The position numbers were made by a program, and so were the translations under genes. The notes below the pieces were generated by a model. That model made no database searches. It was not told where the DNA came from and worked only from the letters and a program-made list of their open reading frames with translations. From assembly GCF_027587205.1 (NCBI RefSeq), contig NZ_JAPDOD010000043.1, positions 13,736-77,735 on the forward strand: DNA of 64,000 bases. Reading direction: 5' to 3'. Positions 40,651 through 49,360 of this stretch are shown here, piece after piece (the first letter of the stretch is position 1; every line of letters begins with the position of its first letter). This DNA is from Solirubrobacter ginsenosidimutans. Lineage in GTDB: Bacteria > Actinomycetota > Thermoleophilia > Solirubrobacterales > Solirubrobacteraceae.

Positions 40651-42735
40651 CTATGGGCCGCTGCGAAGCGCCGTCCAGTTCTCCTCGTCGCTCGTGCAGC
40701 TGTACGCGGTGCCGTTGTCGAACGTGATGTCCTCGCGATAGATGCCGGCGAGGCGTGCCGCGCCCGCCGTGTTGGCGCCGTGGAAGTGGCCCTTGAACGT
40801 GTAGGTGAAGGTGGCGTTGGCGCCGTAGAGCACGCCGGTCTTGGTCGTGATGCTGCTGAAGGACCCGTCGGCCAGGATCGCGACGTCGGCGATGGCGACG
40901 TTGTCGTAGAAGTCGGGCCGGGTCGGTGAGCACTCGAGCAGGGCCGGGAACGCGATGTTCTGCAGGTGCTTGCTGTCGGCGGAGACGTGCATCGACATCG
41001 CGTAGCCGTTCGGGGTCGTGCCGCCGTAGGTGCCGGCGGGCGGGGTCGTCCCCACCTGCGAGCCCTGGCTCTGGCGGGTCGCGCTCCAGCTCTGCTCGTT
41101 GCTCGAACAGGTGTGGGCGACGCCGTCGTTGTAGGTGATGACCTGCTTGTAGGTGCCCGCGATCCTCGCGACGCCGGAGGCGTTGGCGCCGTGGAAGTGC
41201 CCGCTGAACGTGTACGTGAACGTCGCCGGGACGTTGAAGTAGATCCCCTGCTGGGTGGTCGTGGCGCTGAAGGAGCCGTCGGCGGCGATCGCGATGTCGG
41301 CGATGCCGAGGTGGTCGTAGAAGCTGGGGCGCGTCGGCGTGCAGCCGAGCAGCGTCCAGAACGCGATGTCCTGCAGATGCTGGTTGTCGGGCGAGACGTA
41401 CATCGTCATCCCGTAGCCGTTGGGGGTCGTCCCGCCGTAGCTGCCCGCGGGCGGCGGCGAGGCGGTCTGGTCGCCCTGCGTCTGCCGTGTCGCCGTCCAC
41501 GACTGGTCGTCGGTCGAGCACGTCCGCGCGACGCTGTCGTTGTAGGTGATGACCTGCTTATAGGTCCCCGCGACGCGCGCGACGCCGTTCGCGTTGGCGC
41601 CGTGGAAATGGCCGCTGAACGTGTAGGTGAAGGTCGCGGGAACGCCCGCGTAGATCCCCTGCTGGGTGGTGGTGGCGCTGAACGAGCCGTCGGCGGCGAT
41701 CGGGATGTCGGCGATGCCGAGATCGTCGTAGAAGCTCGGGATCGTCGGCGTGCAGTCGAGCAGGGTCCGGAAGGCGATGTCCTGGAGGTGCTTGCTGTCG
41801 GCGGAGACGTACATCGTCATCCCGTAGCCGTTGGGCGTGGTCCCGCTGTAGCTGCCCGCGGGCGGCGGCGAGGCGGTCTGATCGCCCTGGCTCTCGCGGG
41901 TCGCCGACCACGAGGTGTCGTTGGTCGTGCACGTGCGGGCGACGCCGTCGTTGTAGGTGATGTCCTCGCGGTAGCTCCCGGTCATCTTCGTGCCGTTCAA
42001 CTGGCCGCGGAACGTGTACGTGAAGGTGCCGGCGACCCCACCCACCACGCCCTGCTGGGTCGTCGTGGCGGTGAACGAGCCGTCGCCGGCGATCGCGATG
42101 TCGGAGATCGCGAGATGGTCGTAGAAGCTGGGGCGGACCGGCGTGCACGCCATCAGCGTGGGCACGTAGACGTCCTGGATGTGCGTGCCGTCGGCGGACA
42201 GGTAGAGCCGCAGCCCGTAGCCCTGCGGCGTCGTGCCCGAGTAGCTGCCCGGGGTCGAGGACGTCGGCGGTGCCGGTGTGGGCGTGGCCGTCGCGGTCGG
42301 CGCCGGGGTTGCCGTCGGGGTCGGCGTCGGGCGCGGCGCCGGGAGAGGCGTGGGGGAAGGCTTGGGCGCCGGAACGGGGGTCGCGGCGCACGACCGGTAC
42401 GTGCGCTTGGCCGACGCGCTGCGTCCGCCCTTCGCCTTGGCCGTGATCGACACGACGAACGACCCGGTCGGCAGCTTGTTCAGCTGCACGGGACGCGTGA
42501 CCTGCGCGCGCTCAAGCTTCTTGAAGCGCTTGCCGTCGATGCTGATGCTGGCGCTCGTCCACTTCACGCGGGGCAGCGCGCGCACCTGGACCGTGAGGCT
42601 GCGCACGCAGTGCTTCGCGGAAGGCAGGACGAACGCGCCGCTGATCGGCTTCGGCGCCGCGTGCGCCGCAGCGCCCGGCGTCACGGCCAAGCCTGAGATC
42701 ACAAGGGCAACGGCGACTGCTCGGTGCGGCTTCAT
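40651..42735 (-). CDS. Secreted protein with four tandem cysteine-paired domains
   Basis: 694 residues, ATG 42735, signal peptide to about residue 26. Residues 30-115 form a small Ig-like domain (CVRSLTVQVRALPRVKW). A Pro/Thr/Ala linker (118-162) is cell-wall-spanning in style. Four copies of a 125-137-residue domain follow, starting at residues 163, 294, 431 and 568, each with GTTPxGYxxxxxxSxDxxHxQ, PSFYD, DGSFxxxTTxxG, TFTYTFxG and two conserved cysteines (197/269, 328/406, 465/543, 601/680). I do not recognise the domain. It may be a carbohydrate- or ligand-binding module. Confidence 0.8.
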   Translation of the reverse strand: MKPHRAVAVALVISGLAVTPGAAAHAAPKPISGAFVLPSAKHCVRSLTVQVRALPRVKWTSASISIDGKRFKKLERAQVTRPVQLNKLPTGSFVVSITAKAKGGRSASAKRTYRSCAATPVPAPKPSPTPLPAPRPTPTPTATPAPTATATPTPAPPTSSTPGSYSGTTPQGYGLRLYLSADGTHIQDVYVPTLMACTPVRPSFYDHLAISDIAIAGDGSFTATTTQQGVVGGVAGTFTYTFRGQLNGTKMTGSYREDITYNDGVARTCTTNDTSWSATRESQGDQTASPPPAGSYSGTTPNGYGMTMYVSADSKHLQDIAFRTLLDCTPTIPSFYDDLGIADIPIAADGSFSATTTQQGIYAGVPATFTYTFSGHFHGANANGVARVAGTYKQVITYNDSVARTCSTDDQSWTATRQTQGDQTASPPPAGSYGGTTPNGYGMTMYVSPDNQHLQDIAFWTLLGCTPTRPSFYDHLGIADIAIAADGSFSATTTQQGIYFNVPATFTYTFSGHFHGANASGVARIAGTYKQVITYNDGVAHTCSSNEQSWSATRQSQGSQVGTTPPAGTYGGTTPNGYAMSMHVSADSKHLQNIAFPALLECSPTRPDFYDNVAIADVAILADGSFSSITTKTGVLYGANATFTYTFKGHFHGANTAGAARLAGIYREDITFDNGTAYSCTSDEENWTALRSGP
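40654..42249 (-). repeat. Four tandem coding repeats of about 0.4 kb
   Basis: DNA units at roughly 42249-41857, 41856-41446, 41445-41035 and 41034-40654. Units 2 and 3 are each exactly 411 bp and nearly identical over long stretches, so the expansion is recent; units 1 and 4 have diverged more. Confidence 0.8.
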
Positions 42736-42804
42736 CGAATCCCTCCACGGGAAGCACCAGCCTCGGCAAGTGACCTGCGTCGCGACTGTACGCCCGCGTC
42801 AGGA

Positions 42805-42824
42805 TGATGAGCAAACGCTCATCA
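42805..42824. promoter_or_regulatory. Operator-like palindrome upstream of the four-domain protein gene
   Basis: TGATGAGC (42805-42812) and GCTCATCA (42817-42824) flank AAAC. The 20-bp form TGAGCnnnnGCTCA is typical for TetR-family sites. It lies 70 bases before the start of the repeat-protein gene (42735) and 18 bases after the TetR gene stop, so it could act as operator or as a hairpin at the TetR mRNA end. Confidence 0.5.
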
Positions 42825-42841
42825 ATATCCTGGTCGAACGG

Positions 42842-43408
42842 CTAGGCGGTGACGACGCGCAGCGCCTGCAGCGCCTCGCGGATGAACTCGGGCAGCTCCC
42901 GCTGCTCGTCGTCCGGGGCGGCGACCCAGCGCTCGAACGCGATCCGGAAGACCGCGATGCCGGCCTCGGCGGTCAGGCTCGCTGCCGGCTCCTCGACGCC
43001 GCGCTCGCGCAGGGTCTCGGTGAGCGCCGTCGCGATCGAGGCGAGCTTGATCAGCTCGCGTTCCTGGAGCTCCGCGTTGGCGGCGATCACCTGCTGACGG
43101 CGGCGGGCGAACGGGCGGCGCTCCTGCAGCATCGCCCCGGCGGCCTCGAGGCTGACGGCGACCGCGTCGATCGGCGCGACGCCGGGCGGGACAGCCGTGA
43201 GGCTGTCGACGAAGACCGCCTTGAACTCGTCGCCGGTGCCGAAGAGCACCTCGCGCTTGTCGGAGAAGTGCCGGAAGAACGTGCGCTTGGTGAGGCCGGC
43301 GCGCGTGGCGATGTCCTCCACCGTCGTGCGCTCGAATCCGCGCTCGTCGAAGAGCTCCAGCGCGGCGAGCTGGAGCCTTCCGTACGCGTTCGGCTCCCAG
43401 CGGCCCAC
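42842..43408 (-). CDS. TetR/AcrR family transcriptional regulator
   Basis: 188 residues from GTG 43408 (GRWEPNAYGRLQLAALELF), the usual start pattern of this subgroup; earlier in-frame starts (43435, 43432) fall in the operator. The helix-turn-helix is TTVEDIATRAGLTKRTFFRHFSDKREVLF. The C-terminal ligand domain is helical (DAVAVSLEAAGAMLQERRPF, RIAFERWVAAPDDEQRELPE). It is divergent from an NAD-dependent epimerase-like gene and two operator-like repeats lie between, so it probably represses that gene and itself. Confidence 0.93.
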   Translation of the reverse strand: MGRWEPNAYGRLQLAALELFDERGFERTTVEDIATRAGLTKRTFFRHFSDKREVLFGTGDEFKAVFVDSLTAVPPGVAPIDAVAVSLEAAGAMLQERRPFARRRQQVIAANAELQERELIKLASIATALTETLRERGVEEPAASLTAEAGIAVFRIAFERWVAAPDDEQRELPEFIREALQALRVVTA

Positions 43409-43425
43409 GGTCGGTGATGATATCC

Positions 43426-43475
43426 ATGACACCAAGTGACATCGTCCGTGCTACGGTGATGACACCAAATGTCAT
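43426..43475. promoter_or_regulatory. Two TetR operator-like boxes
   Basis: Box 2 (43459-43475) is a perfect inverted repeat ATGACA-CCAAA-TGTCAT. Box 1 (43426-43442) is ATGACA-CCAAG-TGACAT, with one mismatch in the second arm. Their starts are 33 bp apart, three helical turns, so two dimers would sit on the same DNA face. They lie between the TetR start (43408) and the epimerase start (43496), overlapping the -10-like TACGGT (43452-43457) region. Confidence 0.65.
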
Positions 43476-43495
43476 CGACCTCTCGGAGGCATCAC

Positions 43496-44410
43496 ATGCG
43501 CGTATTCGTCACCGGCGCCAGCGGCTGGATCGGCTCCGCCGTCGTTCCCGAGCTCCTCGGCGCGGGCCATGAGGTCGTCGGGCTCGCGCGCTCCGACGCC
43601 TCAGCCGACACCCTCGAAGCGGCCGGCGCCCAGGTGCGGCGCGGCAGCCTCGACGACCTCGAGCTCCTGCGTTCCACCGCCGCCGAATCCGACGGCGTCA
43701 TCCACCTCGCGTTCAAGCACGACATCGCCTTCTCGGGCGACTTCGTGGGCGCCGCCGACGCGGATCGCCGCGCCATCGAGATCTTCGGCGAAGCATTGGC
43801 AGCAACCGGCAAGCCGCTCGTGATCGCCTCGGGCGTGGCCGGCCATCGGCCCGGCTCGCTCGTGACCGAGAACGACGCGCCGGACCCCGACTCGCCCGCG
43901 GGCCATCGCGTGCTTTCCGAGCGCACGGCGCTCGCGTTCGCGGCGTCCGGCGTGCGCTCGTCGAGCGTGCGGCTCTCGCCCACCGTCCACGGCACCGGCG
44001 ACCACGGCTTCGTCTCCACGATCGTCGCCGTCGCGCGCGAGAAGGGCGTCTCGGGGTACATCGGCGACGGGAGCAACACCTGGCCCGCGGTGCACCAACT
44101 CGACGCCGCGGTGCTCTTCCGGCTCGCGCTGGAGAAGGGCGTCGCCGGATCGGTGTTCCACGGAGTCGCCGAGGAGGGCGTGCCGCTGCGAGCGGTCGCC
44201 GAGGCGATCGGCCGGCAACTCGACCTGCCGGTGGTGTCGATCGCCCGCGAGGACGCCGGCGACCACTTCGGCTGGCTGGGCATGTTCCTGGGGATCGACG
44301 CGCGGGCCTCGAGCGCGCTGACCCGCGAGCGCCTGGGCTGGGAGCCGACGCACCTCGGGCTGCTCGAGGACCTCGAGCAGGGGAACTACACGCGCGAACG
44401 GGTCGCCTAG
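43496..44410 (+). CDS. NAD(P)-dependent epimerase/reductase of the extended SDR type
   Basis: 304 residues from ATG 43496 with GGAGG 7-11 bases upstream. The cofactor motif VFVTGASGWIGSAVV is at the N-terminus. SDGVIHLAFKHD, VIASGVAGH and WPAVHQLDAAVLFRLALEKG follow the atypical SDR group often found beside TetR regulators (3-beta-HSD/flavonol-reductase-like). The usual YxxxK is not obvious; SPAGHRVLSE occupies the place, so catalysis may differ. It is probably induced when the TetR ligand is present. Confidence 0.87.
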   Translation: MRVFVTGASGWIGSAVVPELLGAGHEVVGLARSDASADTLEAAGAQVRRGSLDDLELLRSTAAESDGVIHLAFKHDIAFSGDFVGAADADRRAIEIFGEALAATGKPLVIASGVAGHRPGSLVTENDAPDPDSPAGHRVLSERTALAFAASGVRSSSVRLSPTVHGTGDHGFVSTIVAVAREKGVSGYIGDGSNTWPAVHQLDAAVLFRLALEKGVAGSVFHGVAEEGVPLRAVAEAIGRQLDLPVVSIAREDAGDHFGWLGMFLGIDARASSALTRERLGWEPTHLGLLEDLEQGNYTRERVA

Positions 44411-44420
44411 AGTTGGGCCG

Positions 44421-44858
44421 ATGGCGGACCGCAGACCCATCGGCTACTGGCTCAAGGAACTCGATCAGCTGATCGAAGCGACGCTGGACCGCGCGCTCGC
44501 GGACGAAGCGGTCACGCGGCGCGACTGGCAGGTGCTCAACGCCCTCGGGCCGGCACCGGCGCCGCGCGACGAGGTCGTCGAACAGCTCAGGCCGTTCTGG
44601 GGCGTCGAGGCCGTCGACCCCGACGCGGTGCTCGAGGGCCTGATCTCCCGCGGGTGGGCGCTGCGCGATCCGGCCGACCGGTTCTCGCTCTCACCCGAGG
44701 GCGAGGCCGCGCGCGCCGCGCTGCTGGAGCGGGTGAACCAGCTGCGCGCCGCGATCGCCGACGGCGTCAGCCCCGAGCAGTACAACACGACGATCGACAC
44801 GCTCAGCCGGATGGCCGAGAACCTCCGCCGCCTGTCGGACCAGGCGGCGGAGGCCTGA
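44421..44858 (+). CDS. MarR-like winged-helix regulator
   Basis: 145 residues from ATG 44421, 7 bases after a -10-like TAGAGT (44408-44413) that overlaps the end of the epimerase gene. The pattern RPIGYWLKELDQLIEATLDR, RRDWQVLNALG, LEGLISRGWALRDPADRFSL, SPEGEAARAALLERVNQLRA is a MarR-family layout: an N-terminal dimer helix, a winged helix and a C-terminal dimer helix. The gene follows the epimerase gene in the same direction with a 10-base gap, so they may share a transcript. Ligand unknown. Confidence 0.85.
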   Translation: MADRRPIGYWLKELDQLIEATLDRALADEAVTRRDWQVLNALGPAPAPRDEVVEQLRPFWGVEAVDPDAVLEGLISRGWALRDPADRFSLSPEGEAARAALLERVNQLRAAIADGVSPEQYNTTIDTLSRMAENLRRLSDQAAEA

Positions 44859-44864
44859 TTCACC

Positions 44865-47800
44865 TCAGGGCGTCGTCGTCGACAGCGTGTAGGTGAGCGT
44901 CTTCGAATAGCCGCCGGTGCGGAGTGCGTCGTTCACACCGATGTGCTGCTCGAAGCCGATCGTCACGGCGTCGTGTGACACCGGCGCCGTCCAGCTCGCC
45001 TTGCTGAACGTCACCTCGAGCGGCGACGGCAGCGAGAACGCGCCGTTGGCCAGGTGGCCGGGGTCGGACACGGTCAGCGCGGCGTCGCCGGCCGTCGAGA
45101 CCACGTCGGCCGTCGTCGAGGCCGTGTAGTCCTTGGCCAGGCCCGGCATGAACGCGCCGAACGTGGCCGGCGCGCCGAGCGTGAGCGCGAGGGTCGCCGG
45201 CACCGTGCCACCCACCGGCGCCGTCGTGCTCGTGCCCTGCGCGAACGTGACGTCGCCCGGGGCGACGGAGAACACCTGGTAGCCGTCGACGCGGCCGGTG
45301 GGGGTGGCCGAGCCGGACACCGCGACGAAGCTCTGGTCCGCGGTCGCGGGCACATAGACCGTCGCGGTCGAGCCCGCGGGCACGGACACCTTCATCGAGG
45401 ACACGCCGTTCGCGCCCTTGGTCCACTCGCTCGAGATCGTCCCGTGCGGCGACGCGTAGGTGCCGGCGACATGCGTGAGCGAGCCGACGGCCTGCGGCTT
45501 GATGACCACCCGGTCGTACGCGGTCGAGCCCGGCGCCTGCTGGATGCCCGCGAGGCCCGCGTTGAACCACTCGTCGATCTGCAGCAGGATCATGTGGTTC
45601 TGGGAACCGGCGAAGTCCCAGGACTCGGGGATGGTGGTGCGACCCTGGGCGACGAAGTTCGCGTAGCTCGGGGCGCTCGGCTCCTGGAGGACGTTCCACA
45701 GCACGTCGCCGCGGCCGTTGTCCATCAGCACGTTGTAGATCGGCTGCAGCGAGACCTCGCCGCCGCTCATGTGCGGGCCGCTGCCGTTGGGGTGGTAGGC
45801 GTTGGTGCGCGCGACCAGATCGTCGAGCACGGACTGCTTGGCGCCGTCGGGGACGATGCCCATCTTCAGCGGCAGTGCATCGAGCGCCTGCGAGCCGGTC
45901 GCGCCGCTGTTGTAGGTCTTCGTCGCCGGGTCGAAGTAGGCGGTGTTGAACGCGGCCGCGAGGCTGTTGGCCAGCGCCCGGTAGTCGGCCGCGTCCGCGG
46001 TCTTGCCCATGAACGTCGCCATCTGCGCCATCTGGTCGGCGATCACGTACAGGCCGTAGGTCCCGGTCGCCTCCTTCGGTGTCGTCGTGTCACCCGCGAT
46101 CCAGTCGCCGAGGCCGCTGACCAGCAGCCCGTTGGCGCCGATCTGCTTGCGCACGTAGGCGAGGTAGGCCTGCATCGGCGCGTAGTACTCGCGCATCGTG
46201 CGCGTGTCGCCGTAGGTCTGCCAGAGGAAGTACGGCGTGATGATGAACGCGCCGCCCCAGTTGACGTCGTCGCGGTAGCCGCCGCCGAAGTTCGGGAACT
46301 CGGGCGCGGTGCCCGGGATCAGCCCGTCCGGCTGCTGGGACTCGACCATGTCGCGCTGCATGTTGCGCAGGAAGCCGCTCACGTCGAAGTTCGAGTGGAT
46401 GGCGCCCATCGACTGGATCATGTCCGCGAGCCAGCCGAGCTTCTCGCGGTGCGGGCAGTCGGTGAAGATCGACTGCATGTTGGAGCGGATCGAGTACTCC
46501 GACATGCGATGGATCGTGTTGATCAGGTCGTTGCTGGTCGTCACCGAGCCACCGGTCGGGACGTCGGCGTTGGTCTGCAGGCCGACGAGCGTGTTCGCGT
46601 CCGGGACGAAGTCGTCCGGCAGGCCGCTGACCTGCACGTACTGGAAGCCGTGGTACATGAACTGCGCGGCGAACGTCTCGCCGTTGGTGTCGCCGTTGGT
46701 GGTGTAGGTGTCCAGGATGCCGGTGGCGGCGCCCGCCGAGGTCGTGTTGACCGTGCCGTTGCCGCTCCAGCTCTCGCCGGGGACCATCCTGATCGTCGTG
46801 CCCGCGGGAACGGTCCCGCCGGGGATGTGCAGCTGCGGCATGCCGGCGAAGTTCTGGCCGAGGTCGAACGACCACGAGCCGCTGGAGACCTTCTTGATCG
46901 TCACGGGCTTGAACGTCTTCTGCACGCGCACGGGCGGCGCCTCCCGCCACACGAGCTTGGTGTCGAGCGACGGCGGCGACGTGATGCTGGGCGACTCCCA
47001 GCCCTTCGCGTCGGAGAGGTCCGCACCCGGCTTGTCCCAGCCGGCCTGCACCTCGCGTGCGTCGTAGTCCGTCCCGGAGTACCAGTTGTCGGTGATGGTG
47101 GGCCCGTCCTTGGCGCGGAAGCCGCGGTCGGTGACGATCGCGTCGGTGGTGCCGTCGGTGTAAGTCACTTCGAGGCGCGCGAACAGCCGCGGCGTGACCG
47201 CCATCTCCGGCTTGGTCGGCGCGCCGGAGCCCTGCACCGCGACCCCGGTCGGGTGCGCGCCGGTCAGGCCGGGCGAGAACGTGATGGTGTTGGTGCCGAC
47301 CGCGGTGACGTGGCGCGATTCGAGCCGCTCGCCCCCGTCGCCGGTGTCGATGTTGATCGTGTCGCCGACCGCGTAGCCGGTGACGGCGTCGAGCTGCACG
47401 CTCGTGGCGCCCGCGTCGACCGGCGCGAGCAGCGTGCCGGCGGGCCCGACGATGCTCGTGAACTTCACGTACGCGGTCGTGCGGCCGGTGGCGGCGTTGG
47501 CCTGCGGCACGACGTTCGTCTGGCCGTTGCCGAGCGCCACGCCGAGCGTGTTGGCCCCGTCGGCGAGCAGGTTCGTGACGTCATACGTGCCGTACTGGAC
47601 GGATTTCAGCGGGTTGGTGACGCCGGGGTTGAGCACGGTGTCGGTCACGCGCTTGCCGTTGACCGTCGCCTCGTAGGCGCCCAGGCCGGCGACGTAGAGC
47701 CGCGCCTTGGCGACCGGCTTGGCGGCGGTGAAGGAGCGCGCGAAGATCGGTAGCGGGTTGGTCAGATCGGGCCCGGGCGGGGTCGGCTCGCCGGTGACGG

Positions 47801-48710
47801 TCTTGATCACGGTCGTCGGCGTGGAGGACGTCGACGACGTGCGGATCGTGTAGTCGACCGGGAAGTTCGGGACCTGGCCGTCGGGCGTCCGCGCGTCGCT
47901 GCGCGGATAGAGCACGATCTTGTTGAAGTGCACCGCGGACTTGAGGTCGACCTGCACCCACTTCGACGGGCTGACCGCCTGCGTCGTGGACTGGCGGCTC
48001 ATGTAACCGGGGCTCGTGATCCGGCCGTCGGTCAGCTGCTTGGTGCCCCAGCCCTCGGACTGGAACTGGTCGAACGCGGAGACGCTCGCGCCGAGCGCGA
48101 GGTTGGTCCCGTCGGGGGCGAGCACCTGCAGCTCCGCGAGCTGGATGCGCGAGACGGTGCCGTAGGAGGACTCGAAGAGCGGGAGGCCGAGCTTGGTGAC
48201 GTCGAGCCGGACGTAGCGCGCATCCTGCTCACCGACGTCGATGGCCACCGGGCGGTTCAGCGGCGGCGGCGGGAGCTGGATCCACTTCGCGGCGCCCCAG
48301 TCCGAGGGGGCGAGCAGGCCCATCTCGAAGCTCGCGGGCGCGCTCCAGTCCGACGCGTCGCCGTTGCCGTCCCACACCCGCACCTGCCAGGAGACGTGCG
48401 CGCGCGACGCCAGCGGCGGGCCGGCGTAGGTCGCCTGCGGCGCGGCGCCGTCGACGCGGCCGGAGTCCCATGTGGCGTCGCCGGACACGCGGACCTCGTA
48501 CGCGGACTGGCGCGCGGCGTCGCCGCTGCCCGACAGCTTCCAGCTCAGCGTGGGCGACGGGTCGTCGACGCCGAGCGGCTGGTCCGCGCGGTTGTCGATC
48601 CGCAGCCCGCCGACGCTCACCGTCGCGGCCTGCGCGGTCGTCGTGGCGCCGAGCGCCAGGGCACAGACCAGCGGGGCGGCCATGCCCGCCCGCAACCATC
48701 GATGCAGCAC
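44865..48710 (-). CDS. Secreted alpha-L-rhamnosidase, glycoside hydrolase family 78
   Basis: 1281 residues, GTG 48710 with GGAGAG just upstream, signal peptide to about residue 28. Domains: an N-terminal Fn3-like part (VGGLRIDNRADQPLGVDDPS), an inserted F5/8 type C-like carbohydrate-binding module (about 200-310; LALGASVSAFDQFQSEGWG), the Bac_rhamnosid N domain, the (alpha/alpha)6 catalytic domain with DCPHREKLGWLADM carrying the conserved acidic residues, TIPESWDFAGSQNHM, and a C-terminal beta domain plus an extra tail with Ig-like features. It removes terminal rhamnose from plant or bacterial polysaccharides outside the cell. No transport genes for rhamnose are adjacent. Confidence 0.92.
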   Translation of the reverse strand: MLHRWLRAGMAAPLVCALALGATTTAQAATVSVGGLRIDNRADQPLGVDDPSPTLSWKLSGSGDAARQSAYEVRVSGDATWDSGRVDGAAPQATYAGPPLASRAHVSWQVRVWDGNGDASDWSAPASFEMGLLAPSDWGAAKWIQLPPPPLNRPVAIDVGEQDARYVRLDVTKLGLPLFESSYGTVSRIQLAELQVLAPDGTNLALGASVSAFDQFQSEGWGTKQLTDGRITSPGYMSRQSTTQAVSPSKWVQVDLKSAVHFNKIVLYPRSDARTPDGQVPNFPVDYTIRTSSTSSTPTTVIKTVTGEPTPPGPDLTNPLPIFARSFTAAKPVAKARLYVAGLGAYEATVNGKRVTDTVLNPGVTNPLKSVQYGTYDVTNLLADGANTLGVALGNGQTNVVPQANAATGRTTAYVKFTSIVGPAGTLLAPVDAGATSVQLDAVTGYAVGDTINIDTGDGGERLESRHVTAVGTNTITFSPGLTGAHPTGVAVQGSGAPTKPEMAVTPRLFARLEVTYTDGTTDAIVTDRGFRAKDGPTITDNWYSGTDYDAREVQAGWDKPGADLSDAKGWESPSITSPPSLDTKLVWREAPPVRVQKTFKPVTIKKVSSGSWSFDLGQNFAGMPQLHIPGGTVPAGTTIRMVPGESWSGNGTVNTTSAGAATGILDTYTTNGDTNGETFAAQFMYHGFQYVQVSGLPDDFVPDANTLVGLQTNADVPTGGSVTTSNDLINTIHRMSEYSIRSNMQSIFTDCPHREKLGWLADMIQSMGAIHSNFDVSGFLRNMQRDMVESQQPDGLIPGTAPEFPNFGGGYRDDVNWGGAFIITPYFLWQTYGDTRTMREYYAPMQAYLAYVRKQIGANGLLVSGLGDWIAGDTTTPKEATGTYGLYVIADQMAQMATFMGKTADAADYRALANSLAAAFNTAYFDPATKTYNSGATGSQALDALPLKMGIVPDGAKQSVLDDLVARTNAYHPNGSGPHMSGGEVSLQPIYNVLMDNGRGDVLWNVLQEPSAPSYANFVAQGRTTIPESWDFAGSQNHMILLQIDEWFNAGLAGIQQAPGSTAYDRVVIKPQAVGSLTHVAGTYASPHGTISSEWTKGANGVSSMKVSVPAGSTATVYVPATADQSFVAVSGSATPTGRVDGYQVFSVAPGDVTFAQGTSTTAPVGGTVPATLALTLGAPATFGAFMPGLAKDYTASTTADVVSTAGDAALTVSDPGHLANGAFSLPSPLEVTFSKASWTAPVSHDAVTIGFEQHIGVNDALRTGGYSKTLTYTLSTTTP

Positions 48711-48805
48711 AACTCTCCTCTCGTTGACCGAGAGCTACTGCATCAATTTGGTCGTTTTAAGTCAAGAGTTGATCGTTTGAAAGACAAGCGATCATGAACG
48801 ACCGC
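48711..48805 (-). promoter_or_regulatory. Promoter region of the rhamnosidase with two direct repeats
   Basis: This AT-rich gap stands out from its surroundings. It contains two similar direct repeats on the plus strand, TCGTTTTAAGTCAAG (48752-48766) and TCGTTTGAAAGACAAG (48773-48788), 21 bases or two helical turns apart. On the minus strand a -35-like TTGACT overlaps the first copy. The layout suggests tandem regulator binding over the rhamnosidase promoter. Confidence 0.5.
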
Positions 48806-49360
48806 TCACTCGCGGAGTTCCTCGCGGAGCGCGGCGATCGCCGCGTCGCGCTCCGCCGGCTCGGCCGCGAACGGTGCATCGCGACGCAGCAGCTTGTTCA
48901 GGTAGCGCGCGGCGAAGTCCGCGCGCCGGTAGGCGTAGACCGAGCTCATCGTCGCCGTCTCGGAGCCGGACAGCGGCGCGGGACGGTCGTCGTCGAGCAG
49001 CGGGATCAGCGGGGCGCGCGCGGCGTCGCCGAGCTCGAGCAGCGCCTGCGCGGCGGTGGTGTCGTGGCCGTGGCCGTCCGGCTCCATCCAGCCGAAGTCG
49101 TTGAGGAACGGCAGGTCGCGCAGGGCGGCGACGAGCACCTGCGCGCGCAGCGCCGCCGGCAGCTCGCGGTAGGTGTCAGGCGCCTCGCGCCGCAGCGCCA
49201 GCAGCAGCTGCAGGGACGATGCGTCGGCGTGCGAGAGGATCCGCCCGGCCGCCGCGTGCGCCGTCTCGCTGTCGAAGCTCGCCGACTGGTAGGCGTCGGA
49301 GAGCCCGAGCGGCGTCGCCGCCTCGCCCTCGGCCACCAGCGCGTCGATCTCGCCGCTCAC
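48806..49360 (-). CDS. Hypothetical helical protein coupled to the eCIS-like cargo gene
   Basis: 184 residues from GTG 49360, overlapping the stop of the upstream gene in GTGA, so the two are co-translated. The frame is open far upstream but only this part is unique. The protein is acidic and helical: LRREAPDTYRELPAALRAQV, TTAAQALLELGDAARAPLIP, RRADFAARYLNKLLRRDAPF. The middle part (ALLELGDAARAPLIPLL) looks like HEAT-type repeats. No signal peptide. As the partner of a cargo-like protein it might be a chaperone, adaptor or immunity protein; this is inference. Confidence 0.7.
   Translation of the reverse strand: MSGEIDALVAEGEAATPLGLSDAYQSASFDSETAHAAAGRILSHADASSLQLLLALRREAPDTYRELPAALRAQVLVAALRDLPFLNDFGWMEPDGHGHDTTAAQALLELGDAARAPLIPLLDDDRPAPLSGSETATMSSVYAYRRADFAARYLNKLLRRDAPFAAEPAERDAAIAALREELRE

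Noticed and set aside
42842..43435. Longer TetR starts at 43435 or 43432
   Set aside because: They would place coding sequence inside operator box 1 and add residues absent from the family; GTG 43408 fits the usual N-terminus.
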